Under the pieces are notes generated by a model. The model was not told the DNA's origin. It was given only the letters and a program-made list of their open reading frames with translations, and ran no database searches. Below are positions 11,835 to 24,697 of a stretch of 64,000 nt of DNA, in pieces (position 1 is the first letter of the stretch; each line of letters begins with the position of its first letter). The DNA is from Nymphaea colorata (lineage: Eukaryota; Streptophyta; Magnoliopsida; Nymphaeales; Nymphaeaceae), in NCBI RefSeq assembly GCF_008831285.2, contig NC_045146.1, positions 19,481,289-19,545,288 of the forward strand, read 5' to 3'. Position numbers and translations under genes: made by a program.

Positions 11835-13902
11835 GTTATGTATAGAAAATAGATAGCTAAAAAATCCTCATATACTAAACCTCATGGAGATCATTTGGCC
11901 ATTGATTACAAGGAAATCAGACAACAGAGATTAAGTTGCAAATGTAAAATAATTCAAAATAACTTTTAAAGGAAGAGAGAGAAAAAGGAAAATAAATAAA
12001 TGAATTTCATTAAACAAATTCCCTTATAAAAAAATTCAAACGTTTGAAAAAATAATTTGACTTCTATGTTTGTACCTTAAATTTTATGTAATCTTTATTG
12101 ATTCTGGTGTTTGGGTACGGTACTAGGAAGTTGAAATTTCTTACGCATATAAAGTTGAGTACTAATTCAAATGTGGGAAGCTCATTTTCTTGTGACACAA
12201 GAGAAGGAATAGTTCACCTAACCCAAGTTGCGGTTCTTCATTTTCTTTCCCCAAAGAAAAATAGAAAAAACTTGGGCGGCTGCCCGTCATTCCCGATGAG
12301 AACAGGGTTATTTTAGGCACCCACGACACGGAGGACACGGGCGTAATTAATTGGATGATATAGGGGCAAAGAGAGGGGGGCCGCCTGTCAAAATGGTGGC
12401 AGCTGTGTCTAGCCTTATTGAGGGTGGCTCGCTCGTTGTGGGACCCACCCTGTGATGACAGGATGTCCACGTCGACGGGCCCCACCTCCTCCTTCCCCTC
12501 CCTCCACTTCCTCTCACATGGCTTCGCTGGCCTCTGGGCAGAAGACGTACCTCCCCCACCCCCCACCTCCACCTCCCAATCCTCCCCCGTTAACCGAATT
12601 ATTACCAAATGCCACCCACCCTGTAAAAGAAAGAATAATATAATAATATCACACCAAATTTACTTGTCTCAAGCGTGTCGGTCATTTTTTTTCTTTACTT
12701 ACCAGGGCGGACCTGAGAAGCAACTAAATTTCAAGCCTTTCAAAAATTTTGATTTAAATTAATAGTAAAACAAATGAGGGGCACAATATATAAATAAGTG
12801 AATAACGAGGGGCATGCATATATAAATAAACAAATCTAATCAGAGGATCTAAAATGTTAATAACTGACATTTGTGAACCTGTGTGTGCAGTTGCCTACAC
12901 AAGCCCAAATTTGAACCCTCCCCTGGACTAGTACGTTTGTTATGACGGGAAGGGGATACAAAGCCAAGGCACTCTTCTTTCATTTAAGGGTTCACAACTG
13001 TCCGCTTGCATGAGAGTTTCTTCTACTAGTTACTAATCTATCAGCTAATGCAAACATCATAAGATAAGAATGAGATATCCTATTAAACCGTACAAAAAAA
13101 GTAGATATAAAAAAAATTAAATATTCAATTAAGAAATCGATCTTATTCAAGTTTAAGAAATGACATCGGATCATATTCCAATTCAAGTATACATAAATGT
13201 CTCCTTGGATTAGTTTTTAATATCATATATTCAATGCCTTTTACATTTTGAAAAGCGGCCAGATTCGGTTCAAACTTCATATTCATATACAAATATAATT
13301 TTTTGTTTTTGTATTCGAATATATAAATATCCAAAAAAACAGATCCGGTCAAATGTATATCTGATTCAAATCTAATCCACTCAACTCTTATGTGAGCTTC
13401 CTTTTCAAGCTGTAACAAAGTTCTGGTTATGGAATAATGTGTTCAAACTTGATTACGGGCTTTAGCGTGTTGCCTTTGTTCGCTTGCTTGACACATCACG
13501 TTTCCAAAAAAATGAAGACACAATCCAAATCCTGTAGTTTTTGGCATTTGGTAGAACTTATGGGAAGGACCAGGAAATGAACAACTCGTTTGGAATAGCA
13601 CGGCTTTGACCAGTGACATAGAGATCTAGTTATTGGGGACTTAGGAACAAGACCTATATTGTTATTATTATTATTATTGAAATCAAGACAATTGGGGACC
13701 AAGAAATTTGTGGTTGCGGCTGACACAAGTATCTAAAACATGGGAGACACTAATGAACTAAATTATATGAATATGTAAAGGAAATTATTTGGGTATACAT
13801 AGGCAACTTCCCGCACAAGCCCAATTCAAGCCCCTCCACTGCCAGAGGATCCAGCTGAGCTCGGTCCACGTTTTAGCTACGCTCAAGTTGTGCAGTTACT
13901 GG
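11835..13902. other. Intergenic DNA with a GC-rich block
   Basis: Sequence at about 12300-12620 is GC-rich and pyrimidine-rich (many CCCACC and CTCC words) and carries a 41-codon frame from an ATG near 12520 that is mostly proline-coding. It could be a promoter or leader, but no downstream exons are recognisable. The sequence at 13140-13400 has degenerate TTCAAATCTAATCC words seen in MITE relics. A short (TAT)n tract lies near 13660-13678. Confidence 0.35.
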
Positions 13903-14257
13903 TAAGCCTGGTCATCGGGTCGGGTCAGCCTGATGAGGAGTTGGGTTCGAACCGATTGACACTCGAAACTTAGGCCCAAGCCCAACCCAACACTTAAAAC
14001 CTGAGCTCGAGCTCGGCTCGATTCAATTAAAAATATATGTTTTAAATAGAAAATAATATATAAATATAATTAATCATAATAAAATATTATATTTATATAT
14101 AAAAGTTAATAAAATATATATTAAAAAAATCTTATTAAACCGAACCAGGCTTAAACGGGTCCGCCTGGGCTGGCTCGATAACTGATCAGGCCGGCCCGAT
14201 GCCCTGTTTCTTGAGCTCGGACCACGTATTGAATACCGGTCCCAACGCCCAGCGTTA
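13903..14257. mobile_element. hAT-type MITE, GCCCGA family, copy 1
   Basis: The ends are TAAGCCTGG...CCAGCGTTA, and the subterminal parts are GC-rich inverted words (CATCGGGTCGGG on the left; GCGTTGGGACCGG inward from the right). The imperfect 8-bp flanks GTTACTGG (13895-13902) and GTTATTGA (14258-14265) would suit a hAT insertion. The AT-rich core (ATAATATATAAATATAATTA) and the GCTCGAGCTCGGCTCGATT word recur at 44220-44516. Non-coding. Confidence 0.6.
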
Positions 14258-15704
14258 GTTATTGAGGGTGAGCCCAGGTGAGTCCGGTTATTAATTTTAG
14301 TGGATGCGTCATTTCCAACCTGGTTCTAGGCCCAGTATTTGAGTTAAGTAGGGTTCAGATAGTTTATGTGGGCCTTTTGGGCATTAAAGAGACATTCATT
14401 GAGTACAAGGCAACTAAAAAAAAAAAAGACGCACCTGTGATGCACATCTTGGCGATTAAAATATGTCCAATAATTTGGATTAGCCATTAATTTATTTTTT
14501 GCGTTCAAGGCAATGAGCCGCTCTTGCATGGTCGAAAATAGCTTTCCAATTAATTTTCTACTAAAAAATTGCGACTCAGTGACCTCTTAACACGGTGAAT
14601 TGTGGCGCCAAAAACTTTCGCTTCCAATACATATATACAACATTATGCAAGGATAAATACTAAAACATCAAATGACATAAACAAGCAAGATATAAAAATA
14701 AGTATAAGCAGGAGCAGAAAACTCTACTCCACCAATAAGTAAATGAACCTGATCAAGAAACTTGGATATCCCAAATGCTTAAATTAAACAAACAATACAC
14801 AGAACAAAGCAAGACATAAAAATAAGTATAAGCAGGAGGAGAAAACCCAAACCCTACCAATAAGTAAATGAACCTGATCAAGAAAAAATGCTTAAATTAA
14901 ACAAACAAAAACACAAAACACTAACTATTTAGCAAAGCAAAATGATAGGAACTGATTCACACATATGTTAACACCACCCTCCTTTTATATATATATATAT
15001 ATATATTTGCGAGAGAAGAGATTGGTAGGTTGCTAGTTTCTGTTTTGAATGTTTTATGTGAGATTGAGACACCAAAAACAAGCTGAGCCTAAAAAAAAAA
15101 AAGGCAAAAGATTAAAAGGGCTTTCGGCGTTCAGCCTGGCAATGGTCTTCCCCCTTACCCTGAATAAATATAGATATGCGATGATGAAGAAGACAAATTT
15201 TACGGTGGCTGCAGCTTTTATGTGGGGGAGACATGGAAAAGCAAGGGGCTGAGAGTTGTCGTCTCTGGTAGGGGCAGAGTACCCTGATGAGTTGCAGTCT
15301 GAAGGGAAGGCCACTACTTCTGTCATCAACATGGCGGTGAACTGGTTTTCCATGGCGTCCGGCGCCATGAACGGAGATGGTCATGTCCTCACCTACCAAG
15401 GGGCCACTCGGCCGCCGTCTTCACGCCTCGCTTCTGTTATCTATGTCGGTGCCTACACGCATCTGTCATGCATCGCATACGATGTCGAAAAGCGTCCCGT
15501 ATCGGCGGCCAAAACGATACGGCACTTTCTGTCGTAAGATATTCTTTTTGTTTTGTTTTATTTTTTTTTTTAAATTTTTGGAATTTCTTTTAAGATTAAA
15601 AAAAAGTGAAACGGGCCAAGGCAATTTTGGGTTGTGTCCAACATGTCTATCAAATTATGCCAAGAAATTGACATCTTTTGTTTGTCTTCCCAGTCAGGTT
15701 GGGG
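14258..15704. other. Intergenic DNA with a GC-rich unassigned stretch
   Basis: Apart from the tandem repeat at 14681-14915 and a TA tract near 14986-15006, the stretch 15110-15540 is higher in GC and open in several frames on both strands (up to about 100 codons). No frame shows a recognisable domain and no splice structure convinced me. Confidence 0.35.
14681..14915. repeat. Imperfect tandem duplication, about 124-bp unit
   Basis: The sequence from GCAAGATATAAAAATAAGTA to about 14804 is repeated from 14809 (GCAAGACATAAAAATAAGTA) at 124-bp spacing, including the shared CCAATAAGTAAATGAACCTG. The second copy has a short internal deletion. Confidence 0.75.
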
Positions 15705-16150
15705 TTAGGTATATCAACAGATTGGATTGGAATAATATTTACTCTTTATTATATTGTCTTTTTTTGAATGTTCACATATTTGGATTCGAATTAAATTTAT
15801 ATCACATTAGAACTTAAACTCGATCCATCCGAATCTAAAATTTCTATATTCACATCCACATCCCACTATTATCTCGAATTCAAACCGCATTATAATATGC
15901 TAAGATACAACTTTCAGATATATGGATAATGGATATATGCTATTATTTAAAACTAAATCCGTTTGCATCCAAATATGAATTTGATCAGATATTCACTTAA
16001 ATTCAAATCAAAATATGTTCGAGTATCAATTTCTTAAATCTGAATCCACTTCAATCTCTTAATAAGATATCAAAACTTTTTTATAGGTCATTATTTTTGT
16101 AACAGTTGGATCAAATATTTAATCTAAATCGGATTTATTGACATTCCTAA
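15705..16150. mobile_element. Putative hAT-like MITE, TTAGG...TCAA ends
   Basis: The left end is TTAGGTATATCAACAGATTG and the right end, on the opposite strand, TTAGGAATGTCAATAAATCC. These are imperfect inverted repeats enclosing AT-rich DNA full of GGATTCGAAT/ATCCGAATC-like words. The flanks show no clear 8-bp duplication, so this is a probable degraded copy. Confidence 0.4.
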
Positions 16151-17059
16151 TGCGTGTGAAAGCTCTTGTTTATACAAAACAATTTAGGTTTCTTTTTCCT
16201 CCGCATCTTCCTCAGTTTCCCATTTTATTATTCTTAAAAGGCTTGTAGAGAAATATCGCTTTCATCACCATCGTGCCAGGACAATGATTTAATGGTTTAT
16301 ATAACCTTTCTTGTTAAGAACTTCATTTTCGCCCGGCAAAACTTCAGCTTTCCATTGAATTCATAAGCTTTCTCATAGAAGATGTTAATAAAAAAAAACT
16401 ATTTTCATGCTTTCAAGGTTTTCTTTTTTATCTTTTATTTTTTTTTGATAAAGAAATATTTTGAATTTGAAATTTTAGAAAGCTTCGGAGAAGCTCTGAA
16501 TCCTCTTTTGCCCATGTATTTTGCGGGAAGATAGCTAGAAAGGAACTAGTCTGGATGTTAAGTTGGCATTTCCATCAATATATCATCCCTAACTTAAAAT
16601 CCTACCTTGGATTCTTACAAAAAGTCACTATTCAACCACCAAACAATGATGGTGACGTGAAGAAAATCCTTCCTTCACTTAACCTTGAAGATTGGTTTTT
16701 AATTGAAAATTTCTAAACCGCCAGCTCCTTCTCTCTCCCTCTCTTATATATATATATTTGTGTGTGTGGGTGTGTGGTCTTAAAAGTGATTTGATGAGAA
16801 GTATGTATTATTATTACTTTTTACTTTAATAATGTTTTTTCAATGGTTTAAAAATAAACACCTTATATAACATCGAAATTTTGATAGTAGAAAAATCAAA
16901 CTTTTACAAACATAAATTGATAGAACATGATTTACATTAGATTTGTGTTTACAAATACATTAAGATGTTCACGTTTTGCTTAAAACATTTTTAACACAAA
17001 TTTCAGAGTTCTGGTTTTTCTCTTACCTAAGTATTCTGGTATTTACCAACTGATGGGTT
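16151..17059. other. Intergenic DNA, nothing recognised
   Basis: AT-rich with a short CT/TA/TG compound microsatellite near 16730-16773. No gene recognised. Confidence 0.5.
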
Positions 17060-17205
17060 TGAGTTGGGTTGGGTGGCATGTTATAGCCACGCCAAGTCTT
17101 TAGTTCAGTTTTTGATGGTATTGAAGAATGTTGAGCTTGAGAATAGAAGTGCCATTTGGGAGGCTAAGTAGTCGGTTTCTTGTCCCTCCCTTTTCTCCAT
17201 ATCTT
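17060..17205. repeat. Dispersed repeat, GGGTTGGGTGGC family, copy 1
   Basis: The sequence from GTTGGGTTGGGTGGCATGTT to the CT-rich end is related to 50676-50850: shared GTTATAG(C/T)CAC, a GATATTGAA-like word, GGAGTGCCATT and a pyrimidine-rich right end. The size (about 150-170 bp) would suit a SINE or MITE, but I see no clear RNA polymerase III boxes or inverted ends. Confidence 0.45.
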
Positions 17206-17329
<124 letters not shown>

Positions 17330-17371
17330 TCAGTATTAATAAGGGGCACTCATCATCCTATCTACCAGTTT

Positions 17372-17770
17372 AAGGGTGCAAATGGGTCGAATCCAGATCC
17401 AATAAATACAGAGGAGTTAGGACTTCCAATTTGGTTTGGATCTGTAAAGTACTGGAAAAGGCTATAAATGTGAACTCATTACCTATCAATTTGTAGTTGG
17501 ATACGGGTCCCCACCTGTACTTTCTGCCCCATCTAAACCCTGGCGACAGATCTTGCTCTTTTGGATCTCACTAGATTGAGCCTGTCATGCTCCGTCTGAT
17601 TTGGACTCTTATACAGGGTCCGCAATTGCGGACCGAACCAACATCGGGTCCCACTCACTTCATTTTTTTCAGGTATAACCAGCCTGGATGAGCTAGGAGG
17701 TTTTGGGACTATCCAAATCAAAATCAGATCGGGTCCAGACTTATTTTGATTCACTTGACCCACTCCTACC
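17372..17770. mobile_element. Putative MITE, AGGGTGCAAATGGGTC ends
   Basis: The left end is AGGGTGCAAATGGGTCGAAT and the right end, on the other strand, AGGAGTGGGTCAAGTGAATC. The interior is rich in GGATC/GATCC-like words (GGGTCC, GATCTG), as in common plant hAT-like MITEs. The ends are only partly alike and no target duplication was found. Confidence 0.35.
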
Positions 17771-20391
17771 ATATCCATATCCATCTGGGCCATCTAGCCT
17801 TTGGGGCTGTTGGATCTTGAACGATCTCAAAGTAAACTGGATATGCACTTATTACTATCTCACTCGTTCCCCTTCTTCTATGGCAACGCGTAGATAACTC
17901 GCCTAAAATACTCATAACTTCATAATCTTCAGTAAGTTTGATACTTCATAAGGATGTGAGTGATTCATATATGTATTTAAACGAAATTTGAATCCAAGTT
18001 ATTGGATTCAATTAGAAAATTAGCATCCAATTTTGTAACGCGCTGGAGGATCTGGTGATAGAATTTTGCTTATCCAATCTGACGGATATCCAATTTTTTA
18101 TGGACATGCAAATCTGACTAAAGTAAAATTGACGTACATTTTTGAGAAAGGAGCAGACCCTTATATGCCAGACTAGATGAGAATTATATAGACCATAAAT
18201 TTCAAGAACATCGAATTGTGGATATTAAGTTAAGAAAAATTTGAAAAGAAATACCTCTCATGCAAGGAAACAAACTTACAGATACAGTTTGCTTTCTATT
18301 TTTGCAACTTAATCTGAACAATCTAATTTAGTTGGTCTACAAATCTTATTCAATCTAAGTACATAAGGATCTGGTAGCTATCTGTTTCTTGTATGTTTAG
18401 ATCCAACTCGGAGTCAAATTAAGTAATTGTCAAATAGTGAAATATGTAATCCGTTGACATCCTTTTAATGCACTAGCTTTTATAACCGCAGAATTTGCTT
18501 GTCTTTTTCGGCTATCAAATTTACAACAGAGGAGCAAGTTACAACAAGAGCAGCAGCCACCTGACCACGTTTCTTGTACGCTACAAAGTATTTAACAATT
18601 AACATAATATTTTCTTACAGTTCTCCTCTCTCTCTCTCTCTCTCTCTCTCTGTAACAAAGCAAGGTGACGAAACTCTCTCTCTCTCTCTCTGTAACAAAG
18701 CAAAATGGTGAAATTCATCGGGCAAGTGCTACTGGAGGGGATCCTCGGTACCTGTAGTGATCCACCTTTTATATATATATATCGCTAATTGTAGTGATCC
18801 ACGTTATATATATATATATATATATATATAGAACACACAATGTCTCTCCCTCTTGTGTCATAAACACAATTAATTAGTGTGCTGCATATAATTATAATGG
18901 TAACTATTCCTACATACAAAGACTTACAGATTTTGCTCACAATCGATAATTGGAACGTATATGAACCGTTTGGTAAAGGGAACAAATTGTCACTGTTCAT
19001 AAATCTAGCTCAATCTTTGGAAGAATTTATGAAACCAGTAGCAAACTGTTGCCAAACAACCCCATAATCTAGTTCTAAACTTATAATTAAAATTATTCTT
19101 ATCCTTAATCTTATAATGTCATTGTCTTTAACACAGTAAAAAAACCTGTAAAACGACATTTTTTATTTGCGTTTTTTCAGTAAAAAATGTTTAAGCATAG
19201 AAAATTTGATGCAACTAGATTCCTGAGTCCTCAAAAAAGTCATAACATAAGTTGGATTTCATCCACTTAAAAGCCGATCTCTATTAAACCAACATGCGAA
19301 TCATTAAAAAGTTTCTTTTACAAAATCCATATATGTAAGGTCTAGGACATAGGCAGTTTGAAACTAGTAGCTTTGGTTGAAAGGAAGAACTCAAAAGAAG
19401 AAGTGGAAGTTAGTTACCTAAGCAGATCATGCTTCATTTACACCAACAAGGGGAACATTCAACGTCATGATTTTCCAGATTTCACGATTGCTGTCCTGTC
19501 CCGATCCTGAAGAAAATTGTGGGTTGTGATTCAAGCAGTGGGTAGGACGTGTTGTGGTTCGAACGGCGGTGTCAAAATCGGCCGGAACCAAATCCGACGC
19601 AAATCAATTTAATTCATTAGCCAAGATAAAGGTAACGCATGTCATGCATTATCTATTTCTTAAATTTTTTTTATGTTCTTGCGTACTTTTATTATTTTTT
19701 ACATGATAGTATGTTTTGTCAAATTAGTTGGATCACCCAATCAACTGATTCGTTGAATTGGCAGCCTGGCCATTTTGCTTCAAGTTTTAGTTTTTACAAT
19801 ACACGATCGATCTTGTCCTTAATTCTAATGTATATATGCAATGTACTTGACAAAAGCAAGCACTGATCTAACACCCCAAACAGAAATGTATTGAGCATCT
19901 TTTTCAGAAAAACAAAAATTTTGTCCTAAATACCAGTTTTCAGATTGCAACTTTAGCAGAAAAACAAAAAAGTTCGTCCTAAATATCTGTTTTCAGATCT
20001 TGCACCTGAAGGTCTTGTGCCTCTACTGATTTAAAATCCTAGTGGTGTCAATTTTCTATACTGCAAAAAAAGAGATCTTGAAGTGTGACAAGAGCAGCAT
20101 CCAGAAACATCGAAGCAGACTTTGTAACTTATGAAGATAAGGGGTTGGGTGAAGCAGTAGCCTTCTACCAAGCAGTGAAAAACCCTACTCACCTTATACC
20201 AATTTCTCTACAGACTTATATATACACACAAAATAGCGATATAACGAAAAAGGTATAAGCTACACCCATAAAAAAAATCTTCGTTATACATTTTAATCAT
20301 TTAAATTAATTCATTTCTATTGCTCTCAATTGTCAATGGAGACAAAATAAATGGACAAGATCATTCACGGTAAGTTTGCACCTAGAGGTCT
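17771..20391. other. Intergenic DNA with local repeats
   Basis: No gene recognised. It contains the CT/GTAACAAAGCAA duplication (18627-18710), a TGTAGTGATCCAC pair around TA tracts (18753-18831), and a possible degraded MITE near 18966-19064 ending GTTGCCAAACAACCCC. The segment up to 20391 includes the left copy of the GGTCT target site of the gypsy element (20387-20391). Confidence 0.45.
18627..18710. repeat. Tandem (CT)n-TGTAACAAAGCAA duplication
   Basis: A CT run followed by TGTAACAAAGCAAGGTGACG is repeated once as CT run plus TGTAACAAAGCAAAATGGTG. It looks like slippage or unequal exchange anchored in the CT microsatellite. Confidence 0.7.
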
Positions 20392-22624
20392 TGTCACATT
20401 CCAACCTTTTGACCCTCAAACACATTTTTTTTTCTAACATAAAGCATTGAAGTGTGACTATACAACAACTCAAAAAAAGGAGCTATGTCATTCAAAACAA
20501 TGGGACGAACTTTCATTTACATAACAATTTTCATTTATACAAAATCACATCTATGTATGACAAAAACACCCCAAACCATACAATTGATGCCTAACAAAAA
20601 CAAGAGATCAATAAAATCAAAATAAGATGCGCCGGCACTACAAAGGACCCCAAAACCTCCCCAGTAGGATGTGAGTGAAGCCATCCGATCAACCTGCTAC
20701 ACCAAGTCCGTCAAAACCTGAAAAAGAAAACAACTGAAGCTTAGCCTTCGCAGTATGATAACAAACCAGGAAAATACTAAACCCTAATAGGTAGAGCTCA
20801 AATATAAGAACAATCATAAAAACAATCTATCATCATGTCGTGTCAGAGCATAGTCACATCATTTGCCAAGAAAGCCCCTAACAATAGACCACAACATGTA
20901 AAGGCCACTCAATGGCCACAGTAACACAATTTCAAATCACATGCAAGGCATGCTTAACCATTTCATTTGTATTCATAAGTACAACATTCACATGTACATC
21001 AATTACACACATTTCATTACATTTCCATGAGTAACATTTTTCAAAACAAGCTTCTAATAGCTTTTCAAAACAAATCATATCATATATGAAATCATTTGCA
21101 TGTATACATACATTCATTCACAAAACAATCAATCAATCACATCACAATCTTAAGATCCCACATTCACACGTTGGCCTCAGGCATGGAATTGCCTATAATG
21201 CCGCCATACATGTCGCGCGCCCACAACACTCTTCAAAATGTCTCGAGCTTCAAATCTAGTCGCTCAAGGTCTACGGGACGTACCCGGTGTACCTGCAAAC
21301 ATACGCAAGTGGTAAATGACTAAATTCTCTATTGGTTCAGCTTCACAATCAAAACAAATAAAAACAAAATAATTGAGGCATGCCATTGCCTCAAGAGGGT
21401 GTCGACCTACAAAGCCCTCCAATAGGCATCTTCTCAGCCCTAAAGTTGTGACCAACATCTAAACTCAAAACTTCGGTCAATTTATCACTAGCACACATCT
21501 TATTAGCTTTCTTTAGTTGAATCGTCTTCCCAATAATACACCCAACTTCCATGCTCTACCCCAACTTCCCAATTCTAAATCTTCTCACCCACATCAAAAT
21601 CTCTACCATGTTCCCAAATAGCTTTGAAAAATCAACACCTTAAACTTAAAATATCATGATAGACAAGAATCAACGCTTCTCGAACATGATCCTAAACTTT
21701 CCCCAAAAAGCAAAGTCACTAACATATATCCTAAAATCACCAGTGCTTAATTCTACCATGTTCCCAAATAGCTTTGAAAAATCAACACCTTAAACTTAAA
21801 ATATCATGATAGACAAGAATCAACGCTTCTCGAACATGATCCTAAACTTTCTCCAAAAAGCAAAGTCGCTAACATATATCCTAAAATCACCAGTGCTTAA
21901 TTCTACCATGCTCCAACAATATTTACGCGTGTTCCAACAGAAAATATATAATAAAATAGACTCAATTACGCCTTGCTCACTCCAATTAAAAAGTCCGAAC
22001 TGTTGCAGTCATTCTGGCGGCCACCTCACGAGTTCGAGAGGTTCTCAAACTGCTAAAATCCCTCAATGCCACCACCACCTACGCATTCACCTCACTGCTA
22101 TGAGGGGAAAAATGTGTCCCCAACTGCAATCCCAACCAACAGCCCTAAAAAACAGTAAGAAAAACTAGTAGGGAAAAAGGGAGAGTGTGCAGCAGAGAGG
22201 ACAAGAGAGTGTGGGAGTGGCAGAGGAAGAGGAATAGGGAGAGAGAGAAAGAGATGGGGAGAGAGCCGTGCGTGAGGAGCACAAGAGAAAAGAGGGAGAC
22301 GGCCAGAGAGAGGGTGCTGACGGTGAGGTGAGAGTCCGCGTAGGAGGGAGGAGGAGAAGAAGGACGAGGAAGGAGGAAGGGGTGAAGAGAGATCAGAGGC
22401 TTACCAATGCCACCGCACCGCCGCCATCCTCGTCGCCACTATGCACCACCTTCGTCTTCTTCTTCACGGCGCTGTGGTCGTAGCACAGGGAGAGACGAAG
22501 AGGGGAAAAGAGGGAGACAAAGGAAGGACGAGAGAGAGGAGGGCGACGTCGGGCTCCCATGCTGGTGAATTTGGGTTCGGGTCTAGACCCGATCCGGTCC
22601 ACCTACAAAACAACGAGTGTTACA
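20392..22624 (-). repeat. 3' LTR of the gypsy element (2233 bp)
   Basis: It runs from TGTCACATTCC on the plus strand to GAGTGTTACA, so TG...CA ends are present on both strands. It is colinear with 25766-28549 but lacks about 790 bp present there (26233-27020) and carries a 150-bp tandem duplication (21603-21902) absent there. The segment at 22160-22560 is a GA-rich, GC-rich block with open frames on both strands; the same frames recur in the other LTR and are not genes. Confidence 0.88.
21603..21902. repeat. 150-bp tandem duplication inside the 3' LTR
   Basis: The unit starting CTACCATGTTCCCAAATAGC at 21603 is repeated at 21753, exactly 150 bp later, with very few differences. The matching part of the other LTR (about 27672-27822) has one unit. 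The two units are far more alike than the two LTRs, so the duplication postdates insertion. Confidence 0.88.
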
Positions 22625-22640
22625 TCCTACCCTCCTTAAA
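22625..22640 (-). other. Polypurine tract of the gypsy element
   Basis: In element sense AAGGAGGGTAGGA immediately precedes the TGTAACA start of the 3' LTR. A purine-rich block at this place primes plus-strand DNA synthesis in LTR retroelements. Position and composition fit well. Confidence 0.75.
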
Positions 22641-22723
22641 TAAAATTTCGTCCTCGAAATTTAAATCATACCTCAAAGTAAGAATAAGTGTGGATACTAC
22701 TTTCGCATATCTTCCTCAAGTTC

Positions 22724-23026
22724 CTATGTGCTCTCCTTCAACCCATGGTGTTGCCATTGCACTTTCACTAAATGAATTCTCATCGTGCGAAACATTTGCT
22801 GTCTTTGTTCCACAATTCTAATAGGTTTCTCTTTCATTGTCAAATCATCTTGCACTTGAATTCCTTGAAAGTCAATCACATGTGTAGGAACTGGTACGTA
22901 CTTTCGAAGCATGGAAACATGAAAAACATCATGAACATGACTCAAATTAGGTTGTAGTGCCAATCTGTATGTCACCTCTCCAATCTTCTTTAAGATTTCA
23001 AAAGGTCCAATGAACATCGGGCTCAA
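22724..23026 (-). pseudogene. Gypsy pol remnant: integrase C-terminus and chromodomain-like tail
   Basis: An open frame of about 100 codons carries the landmarks IGPFEIL, YRLALQP and [12 protein letters not shown], the conserved block after the integrase core in Tekay/Del elements. It ends near VKVQWQHHG, the start of the chromodomain fold. In chromoviruses this tail guides integration to heterochromatin. It is separated by stops and frameshifts from the integrase core upstream (23373-24335), so it is not expressible as one polyprotein. Confidence 0.75.
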
Positions 23027-23372
23027 CTTTCCCTTCTCACCAAATCAAAAAACGCCTTTAGTAGGCGAAATCTTCAAGAACACATGATCACCAACTTCAA
23101 AAGCCAACTCTCTATGTCAAATGTCGGCATAGCCTTTCTGTCTACTTTAAACAGTCAACAACTTTTTCATTATCAATTGCACTTGGTCGGTGTAGTGTTG
23201 TAATAGTAAAGAGTTTTCAATCTTGCAATCACCCAAATCGGTTCAACAAGCTGGCGATCTGCACGGCCTTCCATACAAAGCCTCAAAAGGTGTCATCCTA
23301 ATACTAGAGTGGTGGTCTAATCCCAATACTAGAGTGGTAACTGTTATTATATATAAATTCTGTCAATTTCAC

Positions 23373-24335
23373 CTATTTATCCCATTCTCCTTTCAACTCT
23401 AAGACGCATGCACACAACATATTCTCTAAGGTTTGATTGGTCCTCTCAGATTGCCCATCAGTTTGGGGGTAAAACGCTGTGCTCAGCTTAAGCTTGGTAC
23501 CCAATGCCTTTTGCAATTGCTCCAAAAACCTAGAGGTAAAACGTGGATATGGATCCGCGATAATAGACTTTGGCACTCCATGCAATCTCACTATCTCACC
23601 AATGTATAACTCTGCGAGACTTTCCAAGGACCGACTGATTCTTATTGGCAGAAAATGGGCAGACTTCATAAGTCGATCAACAATCACCCATATGACATCA
23701 TGTTGACTTTTGGTGTGAGACAAACCAACCACAAAATTCATCGTAATGTCTTCCCATTTCCACACTCGGATATCAATTCTTTGCAACAAGCCTTCTGGTC
23801 GTTGATGCTCTGCTTTGACCCGCTGGCAAACTAAGCACTTTGCTACATATTTTACAATTTTACGCTTCATTCCAGGCCACAAACAATTCCTTCTCATATC
23901 CTGGAACATCTTTGTACTGCTAGGGTGTATAGAAAACTTAGATTTGTGAGCTTCATCAAGCAACTGACGCTTCACCCCTTCATGTATAGGGACCCACAAT
24001 ATTTGTTGAAACCGCAATGAACCATCTTCATCTTGGTACCAAGAAGAATTTGCCTTCTTGCTTTCTTCCATGTTCTTAGCAAAATCTGGATATTCATTTT
24101 GCTTCAATATAAACTCTTCCATCAAAGGATGTCGTATCACAACAGTCATTGTTGCTTTATTCTCGCCACAAAGGTGAGGCTGCCAACCTATCACATCTCG
24201 CAACAATGTCCAAAAACGAGTCAACATACTACACATTGTTGCCTTAACATGTCTGCTCAAAGCATCAGCCACCACATTCGCCTTGCCTGGATGATACAAT
24301 ATTGTGAAATCTAATCTTTTAAGTATTCTATCCAC
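23373..24335 (-). pseudogene. Gypsy pol remnant: end of RNase H and integrase core
   Basis: The 320-codon frame starts in the linker after RNase H (YHPGKANVVADALSRH), then has the zinc-binding HHCC region (CLVCQRVKAEHQRPEG), the DRLMKSAHFLP block, IADPYPRFTSRF around the second catalytic Asp, and FYPQTDGQSERTNQTLE with the catalytic Glu. The usual SDRDPRF is changed to ADPYPRF. The frame is cut by a stop right after GEWDK (near 23370), where intact relatives continue. It is a decayed integrase, not functional. Confidence 0.85.
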
Positions 24336-24619
24336 CTTCTTTGCCTCAGAGTTAGATCCTTTTGGGATAATATATACTTCAATGACTTGTGACCTGTAAA
24401 CACCTCAAGCATTGCCCCATAGAGATAGTGTCTCCATATTTTTAGTGCAAACACAACCGCTTCCAACTCCAAATCATCAGTGGGATAGAGTTGCTCATGT
24501 GTCTTCAACTGTCTTGATGCATAAGACACTACACGACCATGTTGCATCAATACACAACCGTAACTGATTTCCGATGCATCAGTGTATACTATAAAACCAG
24601 AATGACCTGATGAAAGCAT
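24311..24619 (-). pseudogene. Gypsy pol remnant: RNase H
   Basis: Contains [15 protein letters not shown] (first catalytic Asp), [25 protein letters not shown] (catalytic Glu) and [15 protein letters not shown], the standard gypsy RNase H order; the usual TDHKSL Asp is Gly here. It is broken by stops on both sides, so it is separated from reverse transcriptase and integrase. Confidence 0.85.
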
Positions 24620-24697
24620 CAGAATAGGTGCAGTAGTAAGCTTGTCTTTCAGAGTTTGAAAACTCTTCTCACACTCTTCATTCTAAACAAACTTCAC

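Noticed and set aside
12418-12762. Proline-rich frames near the 12.4-12.6 kb GC-rich block
   Set aside because: CCC/CCT-rich DNA gives open proline frames; no recognisable protein or downstream exons.
15054-15817. Several open frames of 90-146 codons on both strands
   Set aside because: GC-rich stretch open in many frames at once, no domain, no convincing splice or start context.
22268-22821. Arg/Glu-rich and Ser/Leu-rich frames of 60-126 codons
   Set aside because: They lie in GA-rich LTR sequence of the gypsy element and recur at 27997-28527 in the other LTR with frame changes.
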